Below the pieces are notes generated by a model, which worked only from the letters and a program-made list of their open reading frames with translations, was not told the origin of the DNA and ran no database searches. Below are positions 36,161-47,804 of a stretch of DNA of 64,000 nucleotides, piece after piece; within the stretch, counting starts at the first letter, position 1, and each line of letters starts with the position of its first letter. A program made the translations under genes and the position numbers. The stretch spans positions 20,156 through 84,155 of the forward strand of contig MAAS01000021.1 in NCBI GenBank assembly GCA_002162755.1. Reading direction: 5' to 3'. This DNA is from Gammaproteobacteria bacterium 50_400_T64. GTDB lineage: Bacteria; Pseudomonadota; Gammaproteobacteria; Pseudomonadales; Porticoccaceae.

Positions 36161-37078
36161 CTAAACAGCTGTAATAGCAGGCTTGGAATAGGAGATGGGT
36201 GCGTCTTGTTCATTGTCTTCAAAAGTTACCACTTCCCAGGCATCCTTTTGTGCGAGCAGTTCACGCAACAGCATATTGTTCAATGCATGACCTGATTTGA
36301 AAGCATTAAACTCACCAATCAAGCTATTGCCCAATAAATACAGATCGCCAATAGCATCGAGCACCTTATGTTTAACAAACTCGTCCTCATAGCGCAGACC
36401 ATCTTCATTCAGTACCTGTTCTTCGTCCACGGCAATTGCGTTATCCATACTGGCACCGCGGGCCAGACCCTGTGAACGCAGATATTCAAACTCATGCATA
36501 AAGCCGAAGGTGCGAGCGCGGCTCACTTCTTTCACAAAAGAGGTGCTGGAAAAATCGATTGTCACCTCTTTATTTCGATCTTTAAACGCAGGGTGATCGA
36601 AATGAATGGTAAAGGTGACCTTGAAACCATCGAAAGGCTCAAAAGAGGCTGTTTTATCGTCTTGACTCACTTCCACCCGCTTTTTAATACGAATGAATTT
36701 CTTTGGCGCATCTTGCTCGATAATGCCTGCCGATTGAATCAGAAAGACAAAAGGCCCGGCGCTGCCATCCATAATGGGTACTTCAGGCGCGGTGACATCG
36801 ATAATTGCATTGTCGATGCCCAAACCCGCCATCGCTGACAAAAGGTGCTCGACTGTGGATACTCGAACATCACCATTGACCAAAGATGTGGAGAGGGTCG
36901 TATCCCCAACATTCATTGCTTTGGCTTCAATTTCAACGACAGGGTCAAGATCAGTGCGGCGAAACACAATGCCGGTATCAACTGCTGCCGGCTTCAAAGT
37001 CAGATAAACCTTTTCACCCGTATGCAAGCCAACGCCTGTCGCACGGATGGTATTGTTTAACGTACGCTGTCGTATCAC
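36161..37078 (-). CDS. lpxC: UDP-3-O-acyl-N-acetylglucosamine deacetylase
   Basis: Committed, zinc-dependent step of lipid A biosynthesis. The 305-residue product shows [19 protein letters not shown], the zinc-site [12 protein letters not shown]is, [12 protein letters not shown] (zinc His and Asp) and the catalytic His in FKSGHALNN. Length equals that of E. coli LpxC. It is the last gene of the dcw cluster, separated from ftsZ by 134 nt. Confidence 0.97.
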   Translation of the reverse strand: MIRQRTLNNTIRATGVGLHTGEKVYLTLKPAAVDTGIVFRRTDLDPVVEIEAKAMNVGDTTLSTSLVNGDVRVSTVEHLLSAMAGLGIDNAIIDVTAPEVPIMDGSAGPFVFLIQSAGIIEQDAPKKFIRIKKRVEVSQDDKTASFEPFDGFKVTFTIHFDHPAFKDRNKEVTIDFSSTSFVKEVSRARTFGFMHEFEYLRSQGLARGASMDNAIAVDEEQVLNEDGLRYEDEFVKHKVLDAIGDLYLLGNSLIGEFNAFKSGHALNNMLLRELLAQKDAWEVVTFEDNEQDAPISYSKPAITAV

Positions 37079-37212
37079 TGCTTAATTCCCCTATTCGTAG
37101 GCGCGGAATAGTAGCAAAATAGCAGGCATTGCTCTACCCATATTGTCGATACCGAGCCCTACAGAGGGGTATGTAAGACTCGGCACAACAGACTGTCTAT
37201 CAGACCAAAGAC

Positions 37213-38424
37213 TTAGTCAGCCTGACGACGCAAAAAGGCGGGAATATCCAGATAATCCATATCCGCTTCCTGCTGCGTTGCCACCTTGGCCATCGACTCA
37301 ACCTGAGGTTCAGCTGCTACCGCACTGGCTGCAACACCCCCGCGCATGCCGCCACGGCCACCAGTACGTGTAATTGTTGGCCGGTCTAGCTGACCGTAGT
37401 CAATCTCACCATTTGTTTTCAAGGTGTTATCTATAACCTTCTCAGGCATTGGCCGACTAATTTCTTCAGTTCGACCCAAACCGGTAGCCACCACAGTGAC
37501 ACGCAGTTCGTCGCCCATGTCATCGTCGATAACAGTACCCACGACCACGGTTGCCTGATCAGAAGCAAACTCTTCAACTGTATCACCAACATCAGAGAAC
37601 TCACCCAGCGACAAATTAGGGCCGGCGGTAATGTTAACCAGAATACCCCGCGCACCACGCAAATCGATATCTTCCAGCAGCGGGCTGTGTACAGCAGCTT
37701 CCGCCGCTTCTCGTGCACGACTTTCACCACTGGCAATGCCGGACCCCATCATCGCCATGCCCATTTCAGACATTACTGTGCGTACGTCAGCGAAATCGAC
37801 GTTGATCATTCCGGGGCGGATTATAAGATCGGCAATACCTTGGACAGCACCCAACAAGACATCATTGGCTGCTTTAAAAGCATCCAGTAGCGTGGTCTCT
37901 TTACCCAGTACCGACAGCAGTTTTTCATTGGGTACGGTGATCAGGGAGTCAACCTTGTCTTTCAACAGTTTGACGCCTTCATTGGCAATCGCCATGCGCT
38001 TGCGACCCTCAAAAGGGAAAGGGCGAGTGACGACAGCAACCGTCAGAATGCCCAGCTCTTTGGCGATATCAGCAACCACTGGCGCGGCACCCGTACCGGT
38101 GCCACCACCCATACCGGCAGTGATAAAGACCATATCAGCACCCTCGAGCACCTCTGCGATACGCTCCCGGTCTTCTATCGCCGCCTGACGACCAATTTCC
38201 GGATTGGCACCCGCACCCAGACCCTTGGTGATACCGTTGCCCAACTGCAGCAAGGTAGTATCGGGCAAGCCTTTTAGCGCCTGTGAATCCGTATTGGCAC
38301 AGATAAACTCGACGCCTTCAACCTGGCTATCGATCATATGCCGCACTGCATTACCACCGCCGCCGCCGACGCCAATGACTTTTATTTCTGCCGTTTCCGG
38401 CATGCTGTCCACAATTTCAAACAT
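37213..38424 (-). CDS. ftsZ: Cell division GTPase FtsZ
   Basis: Tubulin homologue that forms the Z ring. The 403-residue product has the tubulin signature GGGTGTG at residues 106-112 and the T7 region [11 protein letters not shown]. After a variable linker the C-terminal peptide [11 protein letters not shown] binds FtsA/ZipA. The chosen ATG (38424) has GAGGGGT upstream; the longer TTG frame (38439) overlaps that ribosome-binding site. It follows ftsA after 57 nt. Confidence 0.97.
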   Translation of the reverse strand: MFEIVDSMPETAEIKVIGVGGGGGNAVRHMIDSQVEGVEFICANTDSQALKGLPDTTLLQLGNGITKGLGAGANPEIGRQAAIEDRERIAEVLEGADMVFITAGMGGGTGTGAAPVVADIAKELGILTVAVVTRPFPFEGRKRMAIANEGVKLLKDKVDSLITVPNEKLLSVLGKETTLLDAFKAANDVLLGAVQGIADLIIRPGMINVDFADVRTVMSEMGMAMMGSGIASGESRAREAAEAAVHSPLLEDIDLRGARGILVNITAGPNLSLGEFSDVGDTVEEFASDQATVVVGTVIDDDMGDELRVTVVATGLGRTEEISRPMPEKVIDNTLKTNGEIDYGQLDRPTITRTGGRGGMRGGVAASAVAAEPQVESMAKVATQQEADMDYLDIPAFLRRQAD

Positions 38425-38480
38425 GATTTTACCCCTCAATTAACGTTGCTATTTGACGATCTGTCTACTCATTAAAAAAA

Positions 38481-39713
38481 TCAAAAATGCTCTATAAACC
38501 AGGCTTTAATGCGTGACATCAAACCCTCGCTCTTTTCACCTTCCTGCGCCCTGCCACCTTCACGCTGCTGCTCTAGCCCGTAGAGCAGCAAGCCCACACC
38601 CGTCGAATAAATAGGGTTGTTGACGATGTCGCTCAAGCCCTGAATATTTTGCGGGCAACCGAGTCTCACCGGCATATGGAAAATTTCTTCTGCCAATTCA
38701 ACGGCACCCTCCATTTTTGCCGTTCCACCGGTCAGTACGATGCCCGCCGCAATCAGCTCTTCAAAACCACTGCGCCGTAATTCAGCCTGTACCAGCGTAA
38801 ATAATTCGTCATAACGAGGCTCTACCACTTCGGCCAAAGCCTGACGGGAAAGATCCCTTGGTGGACGGTCACCCACACTCGGCACCTTGATGGTTTCCTC
38901 GGGTCGCGCCAGCTTTGCCAGTGCGCAGGCGTATTTGATTTTCAATTCTTCCGCATTCGCGGTAGGCGTACGCAGCGCCATGGCGATATCGTTAGTGACC
39001 TGATCACCAGCAATGGGGATCACACCGGTGTGGCGAATCGCGCCATCAGTAAAGATCGCGATATCGGTGGTACCACCGCCCAGATCCACCATGCACACAC
39101 CAAGCTGCTTTTCATCTTCGGTGAGCACGGCATAGCTTGAAGCCAGTTGCTCGAGGATGACGTCATCCACTTCCAGCCCACAACGGCGTATGCACTTTTT
39201 AATGTTTTGCGCGGCATTGGCAGCACCTGTTACCAGGTGTACTTTTGCCTCCAATCGCACACCCGACATCCCCAGAGGTTCACGTACACCCTCCTGGTTA
39301 TCGATGATGTATTCCTGCGGCAGCACGTGCAGAATTTCCTGGTCGGCCGGAATCGCCACCGCTCGCGCCGCATCAATCACTCGCTCGACATCGAGGCGAT
39401 GCACCTCACGGTCACGAATAGCGACGATGCCGTGGGAGTTGAGGCTGCGAATATGATTGCCGGCAATGCCCGCGTAGACCGAGTGAATTTGGCAGCCCGC
39501 CATCAACTCGACCTCCTGTACCGCCCGCTCAATGGCCGCCACGGTGGATTCAATATTCACCACCACGCCTTTCTTCAAACCGGAAGAGGGATGCATGCCG
39601 GTGCCGACGATTTCCAGCTGTCCATCGGGGCCAGCCACGCCGACAATGGCCACCACTTTCGAGGTGCCGATATCGAGTCCGACGATCATTTGCTCATTGC
39701 TACTATTTGCCAT
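38481..39713 (-). CDS. ftsA: Cell division protein FtsA
   Basis: Actin-like protein that anchors the Z ring to the membrane. The 410-residue product has phosphate-1 motif GLDIGTSKV, phosphate-2 VDLGGGTTDIAIF and adenosine motif VLTGGTAKMEG. The C-terminal amphipathic membrane-targeting helix is LMSRIKAWFIEHF. It sits between ftsQ and ftsZ as usual. Confidence 0.97.
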   Translation of the reverse strand: MANSSNEQMIVGLDIGTSKVVAIVGVAGPDGQLEIVGTGMHPSSGLKKGVVVNIESTVAAIERAVQEVELMAGCQIHSVYAGIAGNHIRSLNSHGIVAIRDREVHRLDVERVIDAARAVAIPADQEILHVLPQEYIIDNQEGVREPLGMSGVRLEAKVHLVTGAANAAQNIKKCIRRCGLEVDDVILEQLASSYAVLTEDEKQLGVCMVDLGGGTTDIAIFTDGAIRHTGVIPIAGDQVTNDIAMALRTPTANAEELKIKYACALAKLARPEETIKVPSVGDRPPRDLSRQALAEVVEPRYDELFTLVQAELRRSGFEELIAAGIVLTGGTAKMEGAVELAEEIFHMPVRLGCPQNIQGLSDIVNNPIYSTGVGLLLYGLEQQREGGRAQEGEKSEGLMSRIKAWFIEHF

Positions 39714-39751
39714 GAATTAAGCTCTTTTTCTCTTATCTTTAGGCTGAAACA

Positions 39752-40555
39752 TCAGCTCGAAACATCACTTTGTCGCCACGACACCGCCACACCGTTGTCG
39801 TAGCGCGCATCAATGGCATTAATTTCCTGTTGTCGGCTGGCTAGCTCGCCTTGCCAAATCGCTAAAAAGCGCCGGACTTTAGCGATCACATCACCACGAC
39901 CCAGTACTACTGCGTGGCCAGAAGCCAGTTTCAAACTGCGAGCACCGTGTGCATCAACATTAAAAGCGACTACTTTTAAACCCTGGCCGAACATTAATTC
40001 ACTCACATCGCGGAACTCACTCATTACCGTTCGCGAGCTACCCTCCGGCCCGACCAAGTGCGGCAAACTATTCAACGAACTGTTGTCAGTCGCTTTCAAG
40101 GCCAGGCCGCTACGGTTCAAAAAACCACTATCTCGCCAGCGGGCAATAGGGACTTCTTCAACCACGCTAAGCTGCAAACGATTCGGCCACTGGCGACGCA
40201 CACTGGCTGAAGCTATCCACGGGTGAGACTCAAGGCGCTCACGCACAACATCCAAGTCAAAACTGATAAAACCACCGCTGCTGATATCACCGACCAGCGC
40301 CGCGATATCTTTTTGTGGCACGCGCTGAAACGGGCTGGCAACAGAAATTTTCACCAGCGGCCTGTCGATATAGCGGTACATCGACACGGAGCCGATCATC
40401 AACGCAAGCAACACGGCAGCCAACAGGGAATAACGCGCCAAACCTTTAAGCCACTCAAACGCCCGCAGCAACATGTCGCTACGGCTGGCTTCACGATGCA
40501 TTTGATTGCGTCGTGCGCCCCGTTGATTCACTCTTGCGCGCCTCTTCTCTGTCAT
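39752..40555 (-). CDS. ftsQ: Cell division protein FtsQ
   Basis: Bitopic divisome protein linking FtsB/FtsL to other parts. The 267-residue product has a basic cytoplasmic tail, one membrane helix (about 38-58) and a POTRA domain beginning KISVASPFQRVPQKDI. The beta domain contains WPNRLQLSVVEEVPIARW, a family block. The ATG at 40555 lies one base after the ddl stop with GGAGG upstream; a TTG at 40564 opens the same frame further up but is less likely. Confidence 0.93.
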   Translation of the reverse strand: MTEKRRARVNQRGARRNQMHREASRSDMLLRAFEWLKGLARYSLLAAVLLALMIGSVSMYRYIDRPLVKISVASPFQRVPQKDIAALVGDISSGGFISFDLDVVRERLESHPWIASASVRRQWPNRLQLSVVEEVPIARWRDSGFLNRSGLALKATDNSSLNSLPHLVGPEGSSRTVMSEFRDVSELMFGQGLKVVAFNVDAHGARSLKLASGHAVVLGRGDVIAKVRRFLAIWQGELASRQQEINAIDARYDNGVAVSWRQSDVSS

Positions 40556-40556
40556 T

Positions 40557-41573
40557 TTAAGCAAGCACCTCCGTCGCCTTACGCACAGGGCTGCTCTCCT
40601 TCCCCGATGAAGAGGCCGGTAAAGAGGCCTGCAAGGAGGTCTGTAAAATCTCGATCAACAAATCTGCAAAACTCAGGCCCGCCGCTGCCGCTGCCATTGG
40701 CACCAGGCTGTGATCCGTCATGCCAGGTACGGTATTAACCTCAAGTAGACGCGACTCACCCGCTTCCGTCATCATCACATCAACTCGGCCCCAGCCTTTG
40801 CAACCAAGACTGTCAAAAGCCGCCATAGCGAGCGCCTGCATGCTCTTTTCATCACTCGCGGACAAACCGCAGGGACAGATATAACGTGTGTCATCGGCCA
40901 AATATTTGGCTTCGTAATCGTAAAAGGGGCGATCCGTTTCCAGCTTAATCACCGGCAATGGACGGCCATTCAATATCGCTACCGTGTACTCGGCACCACT
41001 GAGCCAACGCTCGGCAATCACCACGCTGTCAAAAGCGTCAGCGGCAGCCCAGGCCGCCTGTAATTCATTGGCACTGCTGGCCTTCGCCATGCCCAGGCTT
41101 GAACCTTCACTGGCGGGTTTCACCATCACTTCGCCGCCCAGCTCAGCAAGCAGGGCGGCCCAGTCACTCTCTTTATGCAACAGCGCAAAATCTGCGGTGG
41201 CCAGATTGATGCCCTGCCATAACTGTTTACAACGCAACTTATCCATTGCCAGCGCCGAGGCCAGTACGCCGCTGCCGGTGTAGGGTAAACCCAGACATTC
41301 CAGCGCACCCTGCACCGTACCGTCTTCACCGCCAGCACCGTGGAGAACAATAAATACGTGATCGGCCTGCAGGGCTTCGAGCTCAGCTATCCAACTCGAG
41401 CCCTGATTCAGTCCCTGATCTAAGCCAAGGGCATCCAAACCTTTATTCTGTAGTGCCGAAAGCACAGCCTTGCCACCCTTCAGCGACACTTCGCGCTCGC
41501 CAGACTGCCCACCGTAAAGCACGACGATGCGACCGAAGCCTGTGCTATTACTTCTGCAATCAATAGCCGCCAT
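40557..41573 (-). CDS. ddl: D-alanine--D-alanine ligase
   Basis: Makes the D-Ala-D-Ala end of peptidoglycan precursors. The 338-residue ATP-grasp enzyme has VLYGGQSGEREVSLKGG, ALECLGLPYTGSGVLASALAMDK and the C-terminal WGRVDVMMTE, LEVNTVPGMTDHSLVP. The SxGS loop GSSLGMAKA is visible. It sits between murC and ftsQ, the position of ddlB. The C-terminal 30 residues are a Ser/Ala-rich extension. Confidence 0.95.
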   Translation of the reverse strand: MAAIDCRSNSTGFGRIVVLYGGQSGEREVSLKGGKAVLSALQNKGLDALGLDQGLNQGSSWIAELEALQADHVFIVLHGAGGEDGTVQGALECLGLPYTGSGVLASALAMDKLRCKQLWQGINLATADFALLHKESDWAALLAELGGEVMVKPASEGSSLGMAKASSANELQAAWAAADAFDSVVIAERWLSGAEYTVAILNGRPLPVIKLETDRPFYDYEAKYLADDTRYICPCGLSASDEKSMQALAMAAFDSLGCKGWGRVDVMMTEAGESRLLEVNTVPGMTDHSLVPMAAAAAGLSFADLLIEILQTSLQASLPASSSGKESSPVRKATEVLA

Positions 41574-41575
41574 GT

Positions 41576-42997
41576 TTATTGCAAACCTCCATCGGCGAGT
41601 AACTTGACCAACTTGCTAACGCTGCCTGCACCCTGAGTCATCACTATGTCACCGGGCTTAACCAGTGATTTAAGGATGCCGGGGGCGGCTTCTATCGACT
41701 CGGCATATACCGGGTCAAGCTTGCCCCGCTGACGTATCGCACGACACAGGTGACGACTCGTGGCACCGGGAATTTCTTCCTCCCCGGCGGTATAAACCGG
41801 CACGATGATTAAAACATCGACCTCGGACAGCACTTCGACAAAATCATCGTAGAGGTCACGAGTACGGGTATAACGATGAGGTTGAAAAATCAGTACCAGA
41901 CGGCGTTGCGGCCAGCCTTCTCGCACGGCTTTTACCGTTGCTTTTACTTCGCTGGGGTGATGACCGTAATCATCGACCAGCATCGCGCTACCGGCACCAC
42001 CGGCAACGGGATAATCGCCATAGACTTCAAAACGCCGACCGACACCCTGAAAGCCCGCCAACCCTGCGCGAATCGCAGCATCATCCAGACCCTCATCCGT
42101 GGCCACGGCGATAGCGGCGGTGGCATTCAACATATTGTGACGACCGGGAATACTTAATTTGATATCAAGACTGCGTAAACCCTCGGGTCGATCCACTTTA
42201 AAATAGGCGCTGCGCTCTTCAACCCGCGCTTCGCTAATACGGTAATCCGCATCCTCGCTAAAGCCATAGGTCAACACCGGCCGCGACACCAGCGGCATAA
42301 TTTCTCTCACCACGGGGTCATCAATACACAACACGGCCAGGCCGTAGAAAGGCAAGTTATGGAGAAAATCGATAAAGGTTTGCTTCAACTTCGAGAAGTC
42401 GAAGTCATAAGTTTCCATGTGATCAGCTTCGATATTGGTCACCACCGCCACCATCGGCTGCAGGTGCAAAAACGAGGCATCACTCTCATCGGCCTCGGCC
42501 ACCAGATAGCGACTCTCACCCAGCTGGGCGTTAGTACCAACACTGGTCACCTTACCGCCAATCACAAAGGTCGGTGCTTGCCCGGCTTCAGCCAATACAT
42601 TGGCCAGCAAACTGGTCGTGGTTGTTTTGCCATGGGTACCCGCGACGGCAATGCTATGGCGGTAACGCATTAATTCGGCGAGCATTTCCGCGCGGCGCAC
42701 AACGGGAATGCGCGACTCACGGGCAGCGATAATTTCCGGGTTTCCTTCATTCACAGCGGAGGATTGCACCACCACATCAACACCCTGAATCTGCTCACCT
42801 TTGTGGCCGATATCAATATGGGCACCCATGCCACGCAGGCGTTGAATATTGGCATTCGCGGCCAAATCAGAGCCAGAAATCTCATAGCCCTGATTAATCA
42901 GCACCTCAGCAATACCGCACATGCCGCTACCACCAATGCCGATAAAGTGAATGCGACGGATGCGACGCATTTCCGGGACTTCGTAAACACCACTCAT
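41576..42997 (-). CDS. murC: UDP-N-acetylmuramate--L-alanine ligase
   Basis: Adds L-Ala to UDP-MurNAc. The 473-residue product has the N-terminal Rossmann motif [17 protein letters not shown], the ATP loop [12 protein letters not shown], and [23 protein letters not shown] supplies the C-terminal signature, and [12 protein letters not shown] follows. The ATG overlaps the end of murG by 4 nt; a start 9 codons later (MRRIRRIHF) is possible. Followed by ddl after 2 nt. Confidence 0.97.
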   Translation of the reverse strand: MSGVYEVPEMRRIRRIHFIGIGGSGMCGIAEVLINQGYEISGSDLAANANIQRLRGMGAHIDIGHKGEQIQGVDVVVQSSAVNEGNPEIIAARESRIPVVRRAEMLAELMRYRHSIAVAGTHGKTTTTSLLANVLAEAGQAPTFVIGGKVTSVGTNAQLGESRYLVAEADESDASFLHLQPMVAVVTNIEADHMETYDFDFSKLKQTFIDFLHNLPFYGLAVLCIDDPVVREIMPLVSRPVLTYGFSEDADYRISEARVEERSAYFKVDRPEGLRSLDIKLSIPGRHNMLNATAAIAVATDEGLDDAAIRAGLAGFQGVGRRFEVYGDYPVAGGAGSAMLVDDYGHHPSEVKATVKAVREGWPQRRLVLIFQPHRYTRTRDLYDDFVEVLSEVDVLIIVPVYTAGEEEIPGATSRHLCRAIRQRGKLDPVYAESIEAAPGILKSLVKPGDIVMTQGAGSVSKLVKLLADGGLQ

Positions 42998-44070
42998 GCC
43001 ATTACCTCTTCACACACATCGGCCACCGTTTTAACGGCATCGGGCAGGGCCAAAGCCCGGGCCGCGACCGCCATTGACACCAGGCGCTGCGTATCTGCAA
43101 ATAGCCCTTCCAGCAAGGTCGCCAGTGTCGATGCCTTAAGCTCTTTTTGTTGAATCATTAGCGCAGCACCGTTGTCGGCCAACCAGCGGCCATTGGCTGT
43201 TTGATGATCGTCGATGGCATGGGGGTAAGGGATCAAGACTGAACCCAGACCTGCCGCCGTTAATTCACACACCGTCAATGCGCCGGCACGGCAAACGACA
43301 AAATCCGCCGCACCGTAGGCCGCCGCCATATCATCGACAAAGGCGACGACTTCTGCCGTAACACCCGCATCGCTATACACCTGACGTGTTGTTTCAAGAT
43401 GCTTCTCACCGGTTTGATGAACCACTGTCGGACGTTGATTTTCATCCAGTAAAGCAAGGGCCTCAGGCAGCACCTGATTAATAGCCAGAGCGCCCAGGCT
43501 GCCACCCAGTACCAGCAAACGGGGGCGTTGCCCTTCAGTAAAAGACAGACGTGTTTGTGGTGCTTCAAGGGCGCTGATTTCCCCGCGCACCGGATTGCCA
43601 CAGTGCTCACCCTTCGCCAACGCATTGGGGAAGGCTTCCAGCACACGGGTGGCGAGCTTTTCCAAAATTGTGTTGGTGGTACCGGCGACCGCATTCTGCT
43701 CGTGAATCACCAGGGGTTTACCCAATAAACGCGCCGCTAAACCACCGGGGCCGGAGGCAAAACCACCAAAGCCCAGCACGCACTGGGGCCCAACACTGCG
43801 CACCACACCAAAGGCCTGCCACAGTGCTTTCAGTAAACCGAAAGGGGCTTTCAATTTGCCGAGCAAACCGCTTTTACCGCGCAGGCCAACCACGTCGATA
43901 AAACGCAGGGGGAAATTCGCAGCAGGCACCAGGCGTGCCTCAATACCGCGCTGGGTACCCAGCCAGGTCACAGTAATGCCCCGCTCACGCAACTCTTCTG
44001 CCACGGCCAGTGCCGGGAATACATGACCGCCCGTGCCGCCTGCCATTATCAACACCTGCCGAGCCGTCAT
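42994..44070 (-). CDS. murG: UDP-GlcNAc:lipid I N-acetylglucosaminyltransferase MurG
   Basis: Converts lipid I to lipid II at the inner face of the membrane. The 358-residue GT28 enzyme shows [22 protein letters not shown] at its N-terminus (glycine-rich loop), HEQNAVAG, the VLGGSLGA loop and [24 protein letters not shown]. It overlaps ftsW and murC by 4 nt each (ATGA). Confidence 0.97.
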   Translation of the reverse strand: MTARQVLIMAGGTGGHVFPALAVAEELRERGITVTWLGTQRGIEARLVPAANFPLRFIDVVGLRGKSGLLGKLKAPFGLLKALWQAFGVVRSVGPQCVLGFGGFASGPGGLAARLLGKPLVIHEQNAVAGTTNTILEKLATRVLEAFPNALAKGEHCGNPVRGEISALEAPQTRLSFTEGQRPRLLVLGGSLGALAINQVLPEALALLDENQRPTVVHQTGEKHLETTRQVYSDAGVTAEVVAFVDDMAAAYGAADFVVCRAGALTVCELTAAGLGSVLIPYPHAIDDHQTANGRWLADNGAALMIQQKELKASTLATLLEGLFADTQRLVSMAVAARALALPDAVKTVADVCEEVMA

Positions 44071-45311
44071 TTGCTGGCCCTCGACTTTGCTTTGCCCGTG
44101 CGTTTAGCCAACGCGGCCATATCGTCCATCTCAATACCGACCCGCATCACTAAAGCAATCATCGCCGCACACACCAGTAAACTACTGCCGCCATAGCTAA
44201 TAAAGGGCAGGGTTAAACCTTTAGTCGGCAACAGGCCCGAGGTCACGCCAATATTAATAAACACCTGCCCGGCCAACAAAATACCGATACCAAACACCAC
44301 GTAGGCTGAAAACCAGTCCTGACGCTGCACGGCTTTGCGGGCGATGATCAAAATTCGCGTAATCATCAACGCAAATAGCGCCATCACCACGAGTACACCC
44401 ACCAGGCCAAACTCTTCGGCGAGAATGGCAAACACAAAATCGGTGTGGGCCTCGGGCAAGTAGAAGAGTTTTTGCACACTGTTACCCAAACCAACGCCAA
44501 ACCATTCGCCGCGGCCAAAAGCAATGAGTGATTGGGTCAATTGATAGCCATCACCAAACTGTTGCGCCCAGGGATCAAGAAAAGTCACCAGACGTCGAAA
44601 GCGATATTCAGAGGTAAAAGCCAATGCCACCACACCAGCGATACCGACGGCCATCAAGCTAAGAAATTGCCACAAGCGCACACCGCCCAAAAACAACATT
44701 GCCAGTACAGTCGCCGCTAGAACCACTGTGGAACCAAAATCCGGTTCCAACAGCAGTAAAAAGGCGTACACACCCAGCACCCCTAGCGGGATGGCAAAAC
44801 TGTGCCAGCTGTCTTGCAAGCGTAATTGATGGCGCTGCAAATAAGCGGCCACAAAGAAGATCATGCAGACTTTCACCAGCTCTGAAACCTGCAGGGTAAA
44901 CATGCCCAGCTTAAACCAGCGGCGGCTACCATTAACCGAGTGACCCACGCCGGGAATCAACACCAGCGCCAGTGCCAGCACACCGGCCATAACAATTAAT
45001 CCCGCGTGCTCGTACCACCAACGCATAGGTATTTGCAGAACCACCAATGCAGCGCTACTGCCAATCAACAAATACACTAAATGGCGCTTGGTAAAGAAAA
45101 AGGCATCGCCGTATTTGTGATCGGCATAACTAATAGAGGCCGACATAATCATTAGCAGACCCACCGACACCAGTGCCAGCACGGCAAGCAGTAAATAGCG
45201 GTCGATATAGTGCAGGGGCTTAGGCTGCCAAAAATCAGTCAACAGGGTCAATGGCGCAAAACCAGCCCGTAAGCCCGTAGCAATAGGCGCATTCATTCTG
45301 GCAGCGTTCAT
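44067..45311 (-). CDS. ftsW: Septal peptidoglycan glycosyltransferase FtsW
   Basis: SEDS glycosyltransferase that works with FtsI at the septum. The 414-residue product has about ten membrane helices. Visible family blocks are LLEPDFGS (with the catalytic Asp region), AHTDFVFAILAEE, NIGVTSGLLPTKGLTLPFISYGG. It overlaps murD and murG by 4 nt each. The window has no rodA-type context; the dcw position defines FtsW. Confidence 0.96.
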   Translation of the reverse strand: MNAARMNAPIATGLRAGFAPLTLLTDFWQPKPLHYIDRYLLLAVLALVSVGLLMIMSASISYADHKYGDAFFFTKRHLVYLLIGSSAALVVLQIPMRWWYEHAGLIVMAGVLALALVLIPGVGHSVNGSRRWFKLGMFTLQVSELVKVCMIFFVAAYLQRHQLRLQDSWHSFAIPLGVLGVYAFLLLLEPDFGSTVVLAATVLAMLFLGGVRLWQFLSLMAVGIAGVVALAFTSEYRFRRLVTFLDPWAQQFGDGYQLTQSLIAFGRGEWFGVGLGNSVQKLFYLPEAHTDFVFAILAEEFGLVGVLVVMALFALMITRILIIARKAVQRQDWFSAYVVFGIGILLAGQVFINIGVTSGLLPTKGLTLPFISYGGSSLLVCAAMIALVMRVGIEMDDMAALAKRTGKAKSRASK

Positions 45312-46702
45312 CGCAAGCCACCCACGGCTTCAGCAAAGCAACGACCGCGCTCTTCAAAACCGGAGAACATATCGAAGCTGGCACAGGCCGGTGACAGTAG
45401 AACGATATCGCCATCACTTGCTTGGCTAGCGGCTGCACTAACGGCGGCCTGCATCGATGTCGCATGAATACTGGGTACGCCTTTGCCGAAAGCCTGGGCC
45501 AGCTGCTCGGCATCTTCACCTATCAGAATGACCTGCTTCACTCTACCGGGCAGGGCTTTGGCCAGGGCGCTAAAGTCCTGCCCCTTCGCCTGACCACCGG
45601 CAATTAAAACGATATTCGCTGCCCTCTTTTCATTATTCTTTCCATCACTAGAAGACTGCTCGCAGAAGCCTTCAATAGCGGCAAGCGTAGCGCCAACATT
45701 CGTCGCCTTGGAATCATCAATCCAGTCCACACCCTGACACTGTGCAATATGTTGACAACGGTGAGCCAAGCCGGGAAAACTGCGCAGTGCCGCCAGCATT
45801 ATCTCGCGAGGTAAACCCACGGCATGGCCCAGGGCGAGAGCAGCCAAGGCATTCGCAATATTGTGGCGGCCTTTGATTCGCACTTCGGCCACGGGCATTA
45901 GCGGTTCAAACTGAAAGGCCAGCCAATTTTCACCCTGATGCTCAAGCAAACCAAAGGCACAGAAGTCAGGTTTACCTAAACCGAAACTCCAGTTAGTGAC
46001 TGCATCACTAATCAGCGGTTGCGACAGGTAGTCATCCCGGTTAACGACGATCTGTCGCGTACCCTTAAATACCCGGTGTTTAGCGCGGTGATAATCGAGA
46101 ATAGATTCGTAGCGATCCATGTGATCGGGACTGACATTGAGCACTGTAGCGACTTCCGCGCCCAGTCGATCGATAGTTTCGAGCTGGAAACTGGATAGTT
46201 CCAGTACATAGAGGTCTTTGTCGTCGTCGAGAAGGTCTAGCGCCGGGATGCCGATATTACCGCCAACACCAACATTCTCACCGGCCAGGCGCGCCATTTC
46301 ACCAAGTAAGGTGGTGACAGTACTTTTACCGTTAGAGCCGGTAATGCCAACAATGGGTGCTTTTGCGTGGCGCGCAAAGAGCTCAATATCACCAATAATT
46401 TCAACGCCGGCATCTGCTGCTGTAAGCAGTGCAGGCGTATCCAGTGCCAAGCCCGGGCTGACAATCAACTGATCGGCACTGCACAGGGTGGCACTATCAA
46501 AGGGGCCCAGCTCGGTGCGCACCTCGGGTAATTCGCTCGTGAGCTTATCCAGTGCCGGTGGATGATCGCGGTTGTCGACAACAATAAAGGGCTCACCTCG
46601 GGCCGACAAAAAGCGCGCCACAGACAAGCCGGTGGCGCCAAGGCCCACTACGACTGTCAGTCTGTTACTCGCTATTAGCTCTGCCACTTTCACCTCTTGC
46701 AT
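45308..46702 (-). CDS. murD: UDP-N-acetylmuramoyl-L-alanine--D-glutamate ligase
   Basis: Adds D-Glu to the precursor. The 464-residue product shows VVGLGATGLSVARFLSARG (N-terminal domain), the ATP loop GSNGKSTVTTLL, LNVSPDHMDRY, and WIDDSKATNVGAT near residue 320. LLSPACASFDMFSGFEERG is the C-terminal signature. It starts 19 nt after mraY and overlaps ftsW by 4 nt. Confidence 0.97.
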   Translation of the reverse strand: MQEVKVAELIASNRLTVVVGLGATGLSVARFLSARGEPFIVVDNRDHPPALDKLTSELPEVRTELGPFDSATLCSADQLIVSPGLALDTPALLTAADAGVEIIGDIELFARHAKAPIVGITGSNGKSTVTTLLGEMARLAGENVGVGGNIGIPALDLLDDDKDLYVLELSSFQLETIDRLGAEVATVLNVSPDHMDRYESILDYHRAKHRVFKGTRQIVVNRDDYLSQPLISDAVTNWSFGLGKPDFCAFGLLEHQGENWLAFQFEPLMPVAEVRIKGRHNIANALAALALGHAVGLPREIMLAALRSFPGLAHRCQHIAQCQGVDWIDDSKATNVGATLAAIEGFCEQSSSDGKNNEKRAANIVLIAGGQAKGQDFSALAKALPGRVKQVILIGEDAEQLAQAFGKGVPSIHATSMQAAVSAAASQASDGDIVLLSPACASFDMFSGFEERGRCFAEAVGGLR

Positions 46703-46721
46703 CGTTATCTCTATCTATTCC

Positions 46722-47804
46722 CTATCGCAACTTCAGCGTTGCCAGACCAAACAGCACTAGCATTACCGTGATAATCCAGAAGCGCACGATGACCCGCGGC
46801 TCGGGCCAACCCTTCAACTCAAAATGATGATGGATGGGCGCCATACGAAAAATGCGCTTGCCCGTTAATTTGAAGGAGGCCACCTGTAAAATCACCGAGA
46901 CGGTCTCCAGCACAAAAATGCCGCCCATGATGAAAAAGACAATTTCCTGACGCACAATCACCGCGATTACACCCAGTGCTGCACCCAGTGACAGCGCACC
47001 GACATCGCCCATAAAGACCTGTGCGGGATAGGTGTTAAACCACAGAAATCCAAGCCCTGCGCCACCCAGTGCCGAACAAAAAACCATCAACTCACCCGCA
47101 CCCCTGATAAAGGGAATATGCAAATATTCAGCAAAGGTCGAGTGACCCGTGAGATAGGCAATAATGCCCAGCGCACCGCCCACCAGTACCGTGGGCATAA
47201 TCGCCAGGCCGTCGAGGCCATCGGTAAGGTTGACGGCATTACTCGAACCGACGATGACAAAATAGGTCAGCACCACGTAAAACAGACCCATCGGCCAGGC
47301 AACATTTTTAAAGAAGGGCACGATCAGCTCAGTTTCAGCGGGAGAAATAGCACTGCTGTAAAGGAATATGCCTGCGGCCAATCCCGCAACGGATTGCCAC
47401 AAATACTTCCAACGTGCCGGTAAACCCTGGGAGTTTTTCTCAACCACCTTACGATAGTCATCGACCCAACCAATCAGACCAAAGGCTAAAGTGACCAGGA
47501 TTACTGTCCACACGTAACGGTTTGTCAGGTCTGCCCAAAGCAGCGTCGAGACAAAAATAGACATTAAAATTAAAGCGCCGCCCATGGTGGGCGTGCCCGA
47601 TTTAATCAAATGTGTCTGCGGGCCATCACTGCGTACCGACTGGCCGATTTGCAGTGCGTTGAGCTTCCTGATCATGTAGGGGCCGAGCATCAACGAAATC
47701 ATCAAAGACGTCAGCATGCCCAGAATGGCGCGCAGGGTCAGATACTTAAAGACGCCAAAAGCGCTGTAGTACTCGCTTAAATAATCCGCCAGCAATAGAA
47801 GCAT
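46722..47804 (-). CDS. mraY: Phospho-MurNAc-pentapeptide transferase MraY
   Basis: Makes lipid I from UDP-MurNAc-pentapeptide and undecaprenyl phosphate. The 360-residue membrane enzyme has about ten helices. The aspartate motif [32 protein letters not shown] and the C-terminal [16 protein letters not shown] are all present. Length equals E. coli MraY. The start overlaps the murF stop by 1 nt (TAATG). Confidence 0.97.
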   Translation of the reverse strand: MLLLLADYLSEYYSAFGVFKYLTLRAILGMLTSLMISLMLGPYMIRKLNALQIGQSVRSDGPQTHLIKSGTPTMGGALILMSIFVSTLLWADLTNRYVWTVILVTLAFGLIGWVDDYRKVVEKNSQGLPARWKYLWQSVAGLAAGIFLYSSAISPAETELIVPFFKNVAWPMGLFYVVLTYFVIVGSSNAVNLTDGLDGLAIMPTVLVGGALGIIAYLTGHSTFAEYLHIPFIRGAGELMVFCSALGGAGLGFLWFNTYPAQVFMGDVGALSLGAALGVIAVIVRQEIVFFIMGGIFVLETVSVILQVASFKLTGKRIFRMAPIHHHFELKGWPEPRVIVRFWIITVMLVLFGLATLKLR